A stretch of DNA of 64,000 bases from Priapulus caudatus (taxonomy: Eukaryota; Priapulida; Priapulimorpha; Priapulimorphida; Priapulidae). The DNA is taken from contig NW_014577308.1 of assembly GCF_000485595.1 (NCBI RefSeq), positions 282,834 through 346,833 of the forward strand, in the 5' to 3' direction. The notes beneath the pieces are model-generated. The model did no database searches and was not told the origin of the DNA. It saw nothing but the letters and a program-made list of their open reading frames with translations. The translations under genes were made by a program, and so were the position numbers. How positions within the stretch are numbered: the first letter of the stretch is position 1; every line of letters starts with the position of its first letter. Positions 47,992 to 59,959 of this stretch are shown one piece after another.

Positions 47992-48308
47992 ATTATTAGC
48001 TCATCTGACGTAGACAGATGCAGCTTGTAGAATTGCATGATTGTCCGTACGTCCGTCCGTCCGTGCGTGCGTGCGTGCGTCAACAGTTGGGCAGAAATCC
48101 TAACCGCTCGACGTACGGTCACGATATTCGGGACGTCGGGGGGATCGTGAAAAAGACTCGGGATGACAAATTTGGGGGGCCAAGGGTCAAAGGTCAAGAT
48201 GTGTAAACGGAGGGGGAATATTTCCCCCTTAACTTGAGGTATAGGAGGAAATACGGAATTGCGGCACAAATCTTAACGGCTCGACCTATGCTCTTAATAT
48301 TCGGTGTA

Positions 48309-48858
48309 TAGTGCACGCATGAAAATGACCGGTAAAGAAAAACACTGAAAACCCCCGAGGCGGGGGAGGGTGTGGGACATTTTTTAATTTTGGGGGTCAG
48401 AATCATGCAATCTGGTGCATTCTGTAATGAGATTTTTAACCTTATATTTAAAGATAATCTGGATTAAGATAATTCCATATAGCAGAACACATACCTAAAC
48501 AGGATCTGAATAAACATTTTTATAAACATTTTTATAATAGATGTACGTGCACACGCAAGAACCAGCGTGCAACCCAGGGTACACTGAAAGGTCACCTCTG
48601 GCTAGACTGGTTCGCGGCCGCACTGTTTGTCGCAGAGCGTGTACATTGTCTAGCAGAGCGTGAGGCCGGATACCAGTCTACCCTTCGGTGGCTTGCTGCC
48701 AGCCGCAGTAGACGATCGATAAACCGTGCGCCTGTACATATGCCCGTAGTAGCGTGCTGCACGTGAACTCGGGAAAAAACGGAAAACGCGGAAACAATTC
48801 TGGGATCGGGAAAAAAGCAGAAATCCGCGGAAACGCGGAAGATTTTCATGCCTGATAG
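48309..48858. mobile_element. Insertion within the composite repeat
   Basis: Absent from the sister copy at about 58432. It has inverted ends GCATGAAAAT (48317) / ATTTTCATGC (48842) and TAGTG on both sides. It contains a diverged CTAGACTGG fold-back (48602-48680). Confidence 0.65.
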
Positions 48859-49179
48859 TGTGATGGGCAGGAAACCCATCACCAGTGCAAAATTGGAGGT
48901 CACAGGTCAAAGGGCAGTGGGGGAAAGGTCAGATATCAGACATTTTCTGAAGACATGGCCTAATGGACAGAGTGAAAAACATTTTTGTTTCAGTGCTGAC
49001 CTACCATTTTTATCACTTTATTGAAAGGACCATGAAATGTGCTTTCCACTGACGTGCCAAGAGTAAGTGTCTGATAACCTTTTGACCCTCAAGAGGAGGG
49101 TTAAACATGGATTCCTGAACTGCCTCAATGATGTCACAGTGTTCTCATATTCATGGTACATCCATAATCTAGAAAGCCA

Positions 49180-49400
49180 ATAAGCCTGGATAGCCGAATG
49201 GGTACAGCACAAGCGTCACGGCTCAAAGGTCCTTTAATCGAATCCCATCAGATTTTTTATTATTTACCTGTTTTCTGTATTTTTTATCTTTATCCATTTA
49301 ACTATTTTTTTCCAATTAACGCAAATATTTACATGATTTTTGTACAACAATTTAATAACAACAAATAATTTTTTTAATTAGGGTTATGGTTAGGGTCACA
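49180..49400 (+). mobile_element. tRNA-derived SINE with telomere-like tail, copy 1
   Basis: A-box-like TGGATAGCCGAATGGGT (49188), B-box-like region ending AATCGAATCCC (about 49237), an AT-rich body (CCTGTTTTCTGTATTTTT, TTTAATAACAACAA) and a tail TTAGGGTTATGGTTAGGG. Sister copies are at 58765-59000 and 54447-54740. Confidence 0.65.
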
Positions 49401-49428
49401 ATGCACCATAAAACAGGAGTTTCAGGCN

Positions 49429-52400
49429 AGTTGTCTGTATGCAACAAGACAACCACATCGTGAAAAATAAGCATCGTGGCCCTGTAGCGGTAAATTATAG
49501 CTCAAATTTCCCACATGGGTATGACAGATTCAATTTTTGCCAAGTCAACAACGTCGCCGATTATTCGTTTTAGTGCTCATCAAGTTCAACCCAATTAAGC
49601 TGCCAGACTAAGCTGGACAATCCTAGTGTAGCACCCCCGCACGCGGATTAGTTTTTAGAGATCTAGACGGCACTGCAGCCGGTATATCGCGCGAAGCCGC
49701 GAACACACCACTCGTGTGCCAATTGTAGAGTCAAATCGCTGTTCTGCCAATATGTTAAGTACCTATATACGCAAATCACTGTTGTGTAGTACATAATAGC
49801 CCCAGAATCGTGGAATGAGCAGTTTCTGCCGGCTGTCCACAAGCCTTTTGTCGACTTTCCACGTAGGGCGAGAATGAAATTCAGTGTCGCAATGGGTTTT
49901 TTTTCTTCGGCTGGCGGTACGTTTTTTTCGTATAAAAACGATTTGAATTTATTTAATTTGATCGCCCTGAAAGTTCTTCTGGTAGCATAGTCGCGGGCCC
50001 ATAGATCGCGCCACGAGGCGCTCTCTCGAGCCATCTTCGCAGACAATTTTCGTGTAGACTGGCGCGTCGTTTCTGAGAATTCAGCACGCTGCATCCGTAA
50101 CTATAGTACGTTATTAGTGTTAGCGCAAACGTAGACTTTGCGCGAATAACTGTCCACAGTCGAGTCTATTAACCTTGGATATCTGTGGACATTCGCGTTT
50201 CATTTATTCGTAGCCATCTTAGTACGCCGGGATTAATCGGTTGCATTTTGAGCCCCGCGCTCGAGCAAGAATCAAGCCCGCACGTACAGCACACCCAAAT
50301 GATGATACCATGAAATCCTAATCGAGTCCTGCACGATTCGAAAACTATCGAGTCTACTTATTAAGAGCGGAAGCTATATTGACTGGGCCTCCGTACGTGC
50401 GAGGTTTTACGCAATACGTTTTTCTCTTAACTGTTTATACTTCTGTTCGTCGGTAGCAAGGTTAGTTTTACGTTTCAGCTGACCTGCTAAGGTCCGGCGG
50501 CAACTACTCTGCGGCAATCAGACCCCAGTGTGAAATACGGCGGCAACACACGCAAAGTATACACCTAGACTGCGTCCTGGTACGACAGTTTCAGCACGCT
50601 ACACTAAGCTGAACGCACACTAATCTTAGCGCAAATCAGCTTGTCGCAGTGGTAGAGCCTACAGCGAAATCTGCCGATCTATCATGGCAGTTTCATAACC
50701 CTGCCGTAACCCTGTGCAATAACTCAGTAACGGGAACTGAGCCTACTGCACACAGGCATGGAGCAGCAATAATAATTGTTATACTGTCAGTGTAAACATT
50801 TTCTTATAGTCCTCTGTCATTGAGCTCCATATACATACCAAAACTGACAAATGTTACTTAATGATAGTAATTACAAAAGTGTGTAGTCTTCAAGTAGCTT
50901 TGCATCTATTAAACGGCTATATACATTTATTTTTTATATGGCAAAACGAGAGCTAGCGCGGGCAAGGTTTAAGCCGATACCGCGTCTTTTACACTTTCAC
51001 GCCGGACAGACCACATTGATACTTCCACCAATAAAATCGGTTCAACCACCGATGCTGCGTTATCCACCCCCTCTAATGTGCCACACAGTGTATTACGCAA
51101 TACCGTGTTCGTTCTACTTTAAATCAGTTCGGCTCGTCGTACGAACGTGAGTTTAGTTCAGCCTGGACGCTCAAAGGTTCCGGCCGAAACTCGTGCGGCA
51201 AATCAGACGCCAGGTGAAATACGGCGCACACGCAAAGTTCGTTTTGGCGAGTCGCTCTGTGTTGTATGAGCCAGCCTTTTCTAATACATATCTGTCTGGA
51301 TTATATGTAGTGATGTAAAGAGATGTTAAAGGTTGTACAAATCTAAGCGACAAGGTCCAGCAGCGATGGAGTTTAGTCATAGCTAGTCACACACTGATGC
51401 CAAGTACGCTGAGCCGGCAACTGTGTGCATGTAAGTCTTTACTTACATTGTCTATCTACGCCTACCCCCACCTGTCCGCCTCGCCGTAGCTACGCAGAGG
51501 ATAGTGGAATGTCAGTATGTGTGTTTCTGTCGGCGGCCGGTTTGTATGTGACAGCAATCAGCAGAGCATCAGCTAGCGCGAAAGAAAGTAAAGCTCAACT
51601 ATAAGTAAAACAATAGACGTCGAGTATTAGTATGTAATAGTAGATAGTAAGTATGATGTTAGTCATAGTATAGTATAGTATAGTATAGTATATATAGTAT
51701 AGTATAGTAATAGTATAGTATACGTATAGTATAGTAATACAGTATACGTATACTATAATATTATCAGAGCATAGACCAAGCACAGCATACATAGCCAAAG
51801 CAAAAACATAGCGAATGGGCATAAGATACGGTTTGCACAGCACAGCGCAGCACAGGCGCACACTCCACAGTAGGTGTACGATATAGTAGTATTAGTATCA
51901 GTATGAGTCAATGTAAACGCTTCGAACGGGGCTGAAGTTATTCGCTTTGTGTCACTGCCACCACTTAGTTTTAACTATTGACGGCTTCAGCATATTTGCG
52001 CATGGTGTACAACTGGGGCCCGTAAGTCATGTCGTGGCAAGCATCACTTCCTAACGTAACAAATGTTTTTGGGAGAACGGTGTCATGCGTAGCAAAAATG
52101 TTGGAGATATTTCATTCATTGTATATAGTCGGGGAATACATGTCCGTCTAGCCGACAATGGACTTTTAAGTTTTATATAGGTCTTATGCATGTCATTATC
52201 ATTCATTCATATCAAGTCATAATCATTCAGTTCAGGTGCAGCATATTATGGATATAATGCACAAATGGTTCAGTTTCAATGTAACAAATATTGGGTAATG
52301 TGAAGTGTTCTACACTTCTGTTACTTCCCTGTGTTTTACAGTCTTGCAGTTCAAAACGACAATTTCATTTCTGCTTCATTCCAGCTGATGCAATCAGTAA

Positions 52401-54060
52401 CATGTCGTTTCACTTCGTGTGCTTATAGGATGTTCAGAGTCGAGAAGACGTCAGATGTGCGCTTGTCGTAGATGCAGTGCCGCAAATTCCGCACACAACA
52501 GCAGCTGCCATTGCTTGTGTCTTTCAATTATGCAGCTGCAGTAATTGCCAGAACAACACAAACAAGCGCATTGCTGTTATTGCGGACATGTTGTCTTTGG
52601 TTATATAAACGAATCATGTAGGGCCACATACAACAGCCTGGTGCAGAGGTCATATACGCATTGCTGCTTGTTCTGTTTGCCATGTTGCAGAACAGCATCA
52701 CACCACAGTCAGCGTTGATGCCACTTACGCTTCGATGAGGCATATGCCAACTCTTCAGCGGCCGCGTCACTTTGGCGTAAACAGGCATGTTCTAGGACGT
52801 TCGGTCATGATAAAACTTTGTGTTACGTTGTATGTGTGTCGACGTACACCCAGTGAAAAAGCAAAGGCCTTCCTTGCCAAGTATGCCTGGCCTGCTGTCG
52901 TCTGCACTTGTTTGAACACAACATCAGTATGCTGAGTGCCTTAACAGCTTATGTCCATTTTTGCCCTTCAGAAATTCCGCACAGCTGCATTAATTGGTGG
53001 TTGATACAGTGGTGCCACCATGTAAGAACACAAAGATAAGGACCCAAACTTTCGTGATTACGAACCCATACGCAAGCATTTGTCGATGGACACTTGCGAG
53101 TGGTCAGCTGTCACGTTGGTCGCGTCACTCGGACGTACAATGCTAGCCCCAGAATCAGCAGATACGAGAGAGACGGACAGAGAGAGGCGAGAGACAGTCG
53201 AAAGGATAGCGGCCGAGATAGAGAGGGATACAAAGAGAGAGAGACAGAGCCAGCAAGAGAGAGAGGGAGGACAGAAGGGATAGACACCGCGCGCTACGGC
53301 ACGCAGCTATTCTTCCTAACATTCTCGACTGCTCGCTGGCAGCTATGATCCGTGCGCCGGCCGACCACTGGCGCGCACGACCATATCTGCCAGCGCTGCA
53401 TACTGTCGTAGACGTTCCCGCGTCGCGTCAGCGCCTTGCCGCGGAACTCCGCCGCCGCAAGATCTGCGCTCCAGCGCTTGGGATCACCATCTCCTTTTCG
53501 CAACGCTCTCTAGTTACTCTCCGTCTCATTCTGGATGTAGCATCCGAGTCAGTTAGTTAGTGTTAGGTAGGGTTGGGGTGTGCTCTCCCTCGGGTGGGGC
53601 TAGGGAGTAGGCCGACTCCCTAGACAGCAGTATATTAGCATTTAATGGAACACAACATGAACGTGCATGGCGCAACACAGCTGCTCGAAAGCGAATAGCG
53701 CATACCGAACAGGTGTCCATAGATGCTTGACGTAATATCCACGTCCTATTTATATATGATAGCGCTACTCTATTGCATAATTACTAACAGGTAATAATAG
53801 CTGTCATAACTAATGATGCTATGTCTATGATAATGTAATGTAAATCATGTCTGAACAATAATACTGTCAGTTATAACAGTAACTTAGTAAGGACTACATG
53901 CAGAAACACACCAACGACTGCAGCGTACCTGACTAGCTCTAAGTACTATAGCCCGCGGATGAGCTAACAAGACAACGGTAGTTGCTAGGGTCTAGAATAG
54001 TTATAGACAGATCACGTCAGCACACGCCGGTCTGGCTATCGAGTATATTACTAGAGGCTA
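49429..54060. other. Long stretch without supported genes
   Basis: I found no recognisable domain. Visible structure: a diverged direct repeat (GTGAAATACGGCG...ACACGCAAAG) at 50480-50560 and 51165-51240; (AGTAT)n microsatellite at 51657-51745; GA-rich GAGAGAC repeats at 53163-53275; solo CTATAGCCCGCG near 53948. The 143-residue minus frame 49663-50094 is the longest but has no motif I know. Confidence 0.4.
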
Positions 54061-54072
54061 CGTACTGACTAG

Positions 54073-54223
54073 GTCCGAGATTCGCTCTGACCAATGCCTG
54101 CCACAGCCGCGATTTTGGTGGTTTTTGGTGTGGGTAGGGATAAACTGGGTATGTAGGTAACCCACACCCAAAACCAACCAAAATTCGTCGGCTGTGGGCA
54201 GTTGTGCAGCAGGAATCTCGGAC
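54073..54223. mobile_element. Fold-back MITE, GTCCGAGATTC ends
   Basis: The 10-bp ends TCCGAGATTC/GAATCTCGGA and an inner inverted pair (CACAGCCG...ATTTTGGTGG and CCAACCAAAAT...CGGCTGTGG) make a near-complete palindrome of about 150 bp. CTACGTA with CTGAC flanks both sides. Confidence 0.75.
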
Positions 54224-54446
54224 TACGTATACTGACCTGACAGGTCACGTGAGGGACGCGTGGCAACAGTGTGCGTCAGTATCGTAAAATCGTGATTAAT
54301 TAGATGGCCTGTTTCTCCTGCGACGGTACCGTCGCCGATTATTTTTCCTCTTCAATCACGGTAATGACGTACTGACGCCTGATTGGTTGAGCTGTTTATC
54401 TTCTTGCGATATACATAGCACATCCAAAATTTTAATTTCAATTGTG

Positions 54447-54740
54447 GCAGGCAGCGCGCAACTGGTAGAGCGGCTTACACACCAAGTATGAATGGTCGCG
54501 GTATCGGAATCGCCATCCTTTTCTAATTATTCCTGTTTGCTGTATTTTTCTATCTTTATCTGTTAATCCATCTTTTTTTTCGCAATTAAAGGAGAATATC
54601 AACATTATTTTTACAACATATTTAATAACCACAATTAATTTTACAACAATTAAAAAATTAAATTTTTATAATTAATAGAGTTAGGGTCTAGGTTAGTTAG
54701 GGTTAGGGTTAGGGTTAGGTTAGGGTGTAGGTAGGGTTAG
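54447..54740 (+). mobile_element. tRNA-derived SINE with telomere-like tail, copy 2
   Basis: Head GCAACTGGTAGAGCGG (A box) and GGTATCGGAATCGCC (decayed B box), body homologous to the copies at 49180 and 58765, tail of TTAGGG/TTAGG units from about 54670 to 54740, the longest of the three. Confidence 0.7.
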
Positions 54741-54889
54741 GGTTCTCGTATATGATCGTATAAAAATCGTATATCTAAATAGTCGGTACCAAAGCAACTG
54801 GTAGTTATTATTCCGCCGATAGATGCGCTGGCGATCAACTAACGTAGCTTGAAGAGTAAAAAATTCGAGGCGACGTGACGTGCGCAGGA

Positions 54890-56275
54890 GCAACAGCCTT
54901 ATTAGATAGAGAAAGCAAATTAAATTGTTGTTGGTCGTTGTTAACGATATGACCGCAGTGCAGAGTATCAGTTCGATTAACTTTGACTTCTTCTTTCGGC
55001 ACAGTTCCTTAGAAGTTGTGAAACTACATTCATTGTACAACGGGTGAGGCATTTGCATTTGTCGTCGCGCCTCTACACCGAGCGCTATAATTACACAATT
55101 CGAACGGCGCATTCAGCGACGTCATAGATAGAAGATATTGAACAAATATATACAGTTTTATTTATCGCTTTTATATTCATAGCTTACTATAAACACCATA
55201 TGATATTATATTTCTGTATCCCACTTGCAGTTATCCAAACGCTGATAAGAGGTCTCCTATATTTGGATGACTGGCATTGTCCAACAACTTAAGTGTGCTT
55301 ATCATACTTCTATCCACAGGCAGCTTGATCGCGTCTCAATAACAAAAAATAATTGCTTAAATAAACCCAAAATGTATATTACTACCAAAGTCTTGAATGT
55401 TTCTCTCCTCCTTTCGCTCTATTACTTGTGCCTGATAATTTCCTGTAAATACCCATTTAAAAAATCCCCTCTGCAACACACAATACACCGCAACGCACCT
55501 ACAGCCCGCTGTGCACAAATACCAAGAAAAAAGTTAAAGAACCGACTTATTTGACTTATTGAGAAAGTTATCAAAATTAAAAACGCATCACATTTATTTG
55601 TAAATATACTTGATAAATTACAGATATCAACCAGACATCTTAATGTACCACAGTGCCCGATTGGGGAGTCAATAGCGCGTAGACCATTAAATAAACTTCC
55701 TTCGGCCTTACCACAGGTGCAAATTAAGACTGAAACAGGTAGTCATCTGATGGTGTAGAAATGATGTATTATATTAATTATGCTTATTGCAAAGAAGATT
55801 ACATGCACCCACATATTATTCTTATTCAGATGTACACATTGATTGTATGATATTTTTAAGCAGCAATAACAATGCAAACCGGCGCGCCATGGCACGGTGC
55901 GACTTGTGCCTGCCCCATGGCAAAGCTAGCTTTTGAATTTTTTTATATTTGACTTTTTGTGCAATCACAGCATGAGGGCGCTGTCGACAACCCAACGGCA
56001 GCAGGCCGCGACCGCCAGGAGGCGCGCCACTACCTACGAATGAGACTGGTGCGGGTCGAAAACAAAACAAATAACCAAACGCGAACCGCCAGAAGAAGAG
56101 GCTAGAGCAGCTGGGAAGAACTGTTCGAAGGGCTGGTGTTGAATGACATCCACCACTACACTACACGGTTCTTACTGGTAAGTCCCAGAGTAGAGCAGCG
56201 AAGGAATGGGAGCGCATGAGAAGAGAAATGGGGGGGGAAGGCGAGAGAGAGAGGGAGAAAAATAATTTTAACTTG
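54890..56275. repeat. Inverted repeat, left arm
   Basis: Reverse complement of the right arm (62545-63835) in collinear order. Landmarks: AAAGCAAATTAAATTGTTGT, TGACTTCTTCTT, GATATTATATTTCT, AAGAGGTCTCCTAT, CTTATCATACTTCTATCCAC, GCAAATTAAGAC, GATATTTTTAAG and CCACCACTACACT. Its inner end includes about one antisense unit of the satellite at 60.8-62.6 kb. Indels are numerous, so no shared long frame survives. Confidence 0.88.
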
Positions 56276-56474
56276 TCCCAATTTTGACTTGCAACTTAGT
56301 CCTTGGGCGCTTTGTGAGACTGCTGTACCAGTTACTGCTTGCATAGTCAAAATGACATTGAATTAGGGCAGAAACTATAGTAATCTTTTACATGCCGTGT
56401 TTCAATACTTAGCTTTTCTGGAAAGAAATTTCAATCTATTGTTAACATTTTTTACAACCTTAATTCCCATTACC

Positions 56475-56663
56475 TCACCATGCACTCATGGAGACTTCTA
56501 AGTCTATTCCTAGATACTTAACTGTATTTTCATGTGCAATTGCCATCCCATTACATGTGATGTCCAGGCAAGCGATGAGTTGCCGATGACGTAAACATTT
56601 GTGCGGACCGTATGTTTTGGACGCCAGATGAAATGGAGGTGTCAGCGGTGTAACCACGGCCAC
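56475..56663 (-). pseudogene. LINE reverse transcriptase relic (minus strand)
   Basis: The frame includes LDITCNGMAIAHENTVKYLG, the same segment as NFDVTCNG...VKYLRV at 42.67 kb; VKYLG is typical of non-LTR reverse transcriptases. Only about 40 residues are recognisable. Confidence 0.65.
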
Positions 56664-58136
56664 GGACTAAAGATGGAAATGGAGTAAAACACACGTACTA
56701 ATCACGGACGCACATGGACAGCCCTGACAAAAATTACATTATCACGAGCGTCCGTGTTTACGAAACCACTGATGATAGCATTGCTTACGGTCGAGCATGC
56801 GTGCGAAAATGTCCGGTGCACTATAAATCTGTATCACACCCGCTTCGCCGGCAGCGGTTTAAAACTGTAAACAACTGATTACTTGGACTGCGGATCTCAA
56901 TTAGACATTTCTTAGTAACCAGCAGTGATATTGGACAAACTAATACTCGTTTGGGTGTAAGGTTATGTACTTATTAACTACACAAGGTGCCAGTTACTCT
57001 AGCATTCGTCAGTATTGCATAATCAATGTGCCTAGTATGCCTTTAAGTGTTAACTCGGGTTAGCTTAACTCAGGTTAAGGTGACTTCGTGTAGATGAGGC
57101 TTTATAGCTCTCGCATATGTGCAGTAATGAAAGTATCGCGTACTTCTTTTTGAAATTTTCGAATTATAACATGAATACCAGGGAAAATACCAGTTGAGAT
57201 GTGTGCCATGTGTGAGAGTACACTTGCAGCATGTAACAAGTTAGGTCAAATGGGATAATAAGAATCTTTTAATTATGAATTGTTTTTTTTTAAAGCTACA
57301 CAGGTTATTCCATAACATAGGTGCAGGGGCTCCTATAATGTTTAACAGTCTGCAGAGTTGACCGCTGACCATCTTCGTTCCCAGGACTCTTTCTATCGAA
57401 GTTGGACCACTGACCGGGGACTTCGCTTGTGGATATATATAGTGTAGAACCAAGCGCTGCTTTAGCGCTTAGAATGAACGCGTTTATCGAACTACCTTTA
57501 AAGAGTTCTCCTAAGAGTCAGTGTTTACGTTTCGTTAGTTATGTTATGTTCGGTTTAAATGCATTGCAATATCACTGTTCTCATTCTGTTGCAGAATGGT
57601 TTCTACATTGTTGATATTAAAGCTGATTTGATCATCGAGAAGGTTGTTCTTTTCCAGTCATAGAGCCTCTGGGCTACTGCTGGCATTCGCCACCTTCACA
57701 GAATGTGATGAATAAATGTCTGTGGCCGTTTTATTACACTAAGTGGCGAATACAATTGGCAAATGATTTAGCTGCTCACTAAATTACAATTGGATAATGA
57801 AATCATCCAATTACCGCGCCGTTTCGTAAAATATTTTCGTTCACAATCTTTTCCCATATCTATGACGTGTTTATGCCTTACTAAGCACATATATGATAAA
57901 AGAAACAGTGGTTATAGATTTTCATTGGTGTCTAAAAGATAACTTAGTTGGCTCAAGTCTTGGCTCAATCATTCAAACATGCAGAGGGAGGCCTTGATCC
58001 TGGGCGGGCTAGGGTGCTGGGTGCCCCTACTCTTGTGTTGGGTAGAATTCATATGCAGATATTGTGCAACCTAAATTCATCTAGCAAGTAAATTGTGATT
58101 ATTGGGTTCAAAATTATATAATATCTGTGTATTATT
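56664..58136. other. Unassigned spacer inside the inverted repeat
   Basis: No gene seen. Mixed composition, without long repeats that I could match in the window. Confidence 0.4.
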
Positions 58137-59035
58137 AGTTCATCTGACATAGTCAGATGCAGCTTGTAGAATCGCATGAGTGTGCGTCCGTCCGTGCGTC
58201 CGTCCATCAACAGTTGGGCACAAATCTCAACCGCTCGACGTACGGTCACGATTTTTGGGACGTCGGGGGTGATTGTGAAAAGGACTCGGGATGACCAATT
58301 TGGGGGTCAAGGGTCAAAGGTCAAGATGTGTAAACGGAGGGGAATATTCCCCCTTAACTTAAGGTATAGGAGGAAATACGGAATTGCGGCACAAATCTTA
58401 ACGGCTTGACCTATGCTCTTAATATTTAGTGTATGTGTGATGGGCAGAAAACCCATCACCAGTGCGAAATTGGAGGTCACAGGTCAAAGGGCAGTGGGGA
58501 AAGGTCAGATATCGAAATTTTCTTAGGACATGGCCTAATGGACAGAGTGAAAAACTTTTTTGTTTCAGCGCTGACTACTCCATTTTTATCATTTTATTGA
58601 AAGGACCATGAAATGTGCTTTCCACTGACGTGTGAAGAGTAAGTGTCTGATAACTTTTTGACCCTCAAGAAGAGGGTTAAACATGGATTCCTGAACTGCC
58701 TCAGTGATGTCACACAGTCACAGTGTTCTCATATTCATGGCACATCCATAATCTAGAAAGCCATAAGCTTTGATAGGCCGAATGGGTACGTACAGCCGTC
58801 ACGGCTCAAAAGGTCCTTGATCGAATCCCATCAGATTTTGTATTATTTACCTGTTTTCTGTATTTTTTTATCTTTATCCATTTAACTATTTTTTTCTCCA
58901 ATTAACGCAAATATTTACATGATTTATTTACAATAATTTAATAACAACAAATTTTTACAATAATTATTTTTTCATTATTAATAGGGTTAGGGTTAGGTCA
59001 CAATGCACCATAAAACAGGAGTTTCAGGCACGCGA
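58137..59035. repeat. Dispersed composite repeat, TCATCTGAC family, copy 2
   Basis: Same order of blocks as 47992-49427 but without the 550-bp insertion. Includes a SINE-like part (TAGGCCGAATGGGTACG, GATCGAATCCCATCAG, tail AGGGTTAGGGTTAGG) at about 58765-58995. Confidence 0.8.
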
Positions 59036-59800
59036 TTTGTATTGACTAATGGGATTTGTGAGGCATGCAGAATGCAGAAGGTTGCTGAAATGATGTGTAC
59101 GCAACTGCGTATCTGCATATTCTGCGCCTAACAAAGTGTCACTTACGCACGACTAAAATGTTATGTTTTATAACCGTAGCAACAGACGCTCAGAGCCCCA
59201 GACGCTCTGCGGCTCTTGTTTATAATAGGCCTACAATATTCTAAAACCTATGTAACAGTATTGTACATGCTTATGTTTCGTGTAGCTTAGATTTACTGTC
59301 TCGAAGCTGTAAAGTAACCAAAATAAATACACAAAATTATTTGCAAATTTTTCAAAAGAGTTTTTGCAAATTTTATTAAATTGAAAAAAATAACAATTTT
59401 TTTTGATAACCGATTATTAATTTGCATAATCGAGCGCTTAGTCGCTTGCTGCAAACGACTGACTTTCGATTATAATTGATCACTACCAGTCTGTATGTGT
59501 TTCGTGCGTGTTTTATTGTCAGGATTGTTTAGCGTTATTACGTATCAGTGTTTTTACGGATGCCTATCTTGGAACAACGATTGCCTATACATACATGAGA
59601 ATTTTCCGCGGATCCACGGATTTCCACTTGTTTAATTATTTTTCCAAGCATAATGAGAAATTGCTTAATTTGTGTAAATCCGTTGAGAAGGAAGTGGGCG
59701 CGGTTTAGGTTGAGGTTATGTCCGTAGCAAATGAATCTGACTTCATCACGTTGTGAGGCAGGGGAAGTTATCCGGGGTCTATATTTTTAGTCCGCAGGAA
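59036..59800. other. Upstream flank of the finger cluster
   Basis: AT-rich. A 66-codon frame (59508-59708) has no motif. No promoter element is evident. Confidence 0.4.
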
Positions 59801-59809
59801 AGCAGAGCG

Positions 59810-59905
59810 ACGAGAAGGAACTTGCATCAGTGAGGAAAGTGAGAGAGGAAACTGCATCGAGGAGGAAAGTGAGAGAGGAACCTGCATTGGGGAGAATAGA
59901 TCTCT
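59810..59905. repeat. Short tandem repeat upstream of fingers
   Basis: About three units of 30-33 bp: GAGGAAAGTGAGAGAGGAA followed by (A)CTTGCAT/ACTGCAT/CCTGCAT. It could be coding if the finger gene extends upstream. Confidence 0.7.
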
Positions 59906-59959
59906 CGTCACGCGCCCACTCTGATGAACCTTCTTCCTCTTCCTTCTGCTTCTTCTTCT

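Larger units (their letters stand above)
47992..49427. repeat. Dispersed composite repeat, TCATCTGAC family, copy 1
   Basis: Starts ATTATTAGCTCATCTGACG with a short hairpin, then CCGT/GCGT tandem units, then conserved blocks (ACCGCTCGACGTACGGTCAC, GTCAAAGGTCAAGATGTGTA). It continues from 48856 (GTGATGGGCAG...) to a SINE tail and CACAATGCACCATAAAACAG. Compared with 58137-59035 it holds an extra ~550 bp (48309-48858). The SVRPS-type frames inside are repeat translation, not genes. Confidence 0.8.

Noticed and set aside
49663-50094. 143-residue minus-strand frame
   Set aside because: No recognisable motif, no conserved copy in the window, and no clear gene context; could be chance.
51595-51861. 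Tyr/Ile/Leu-rich minus-strand frame resembling membrane segments
   Set aside because: Produced by the (AGTAT)n microsatellite.
54670-54740. Possible telomere or chromosome end
   Set aside because: Short TTAGGG run at the tail of a SINE and continuing into ordinary sequence; interstitial.
48018-58409. Frames with SVRPSVRPS-like peptides (48018-48206, 58176-58409)
   Set aside because: They are translations of the (CCGT)n head of a dispersed repeat.
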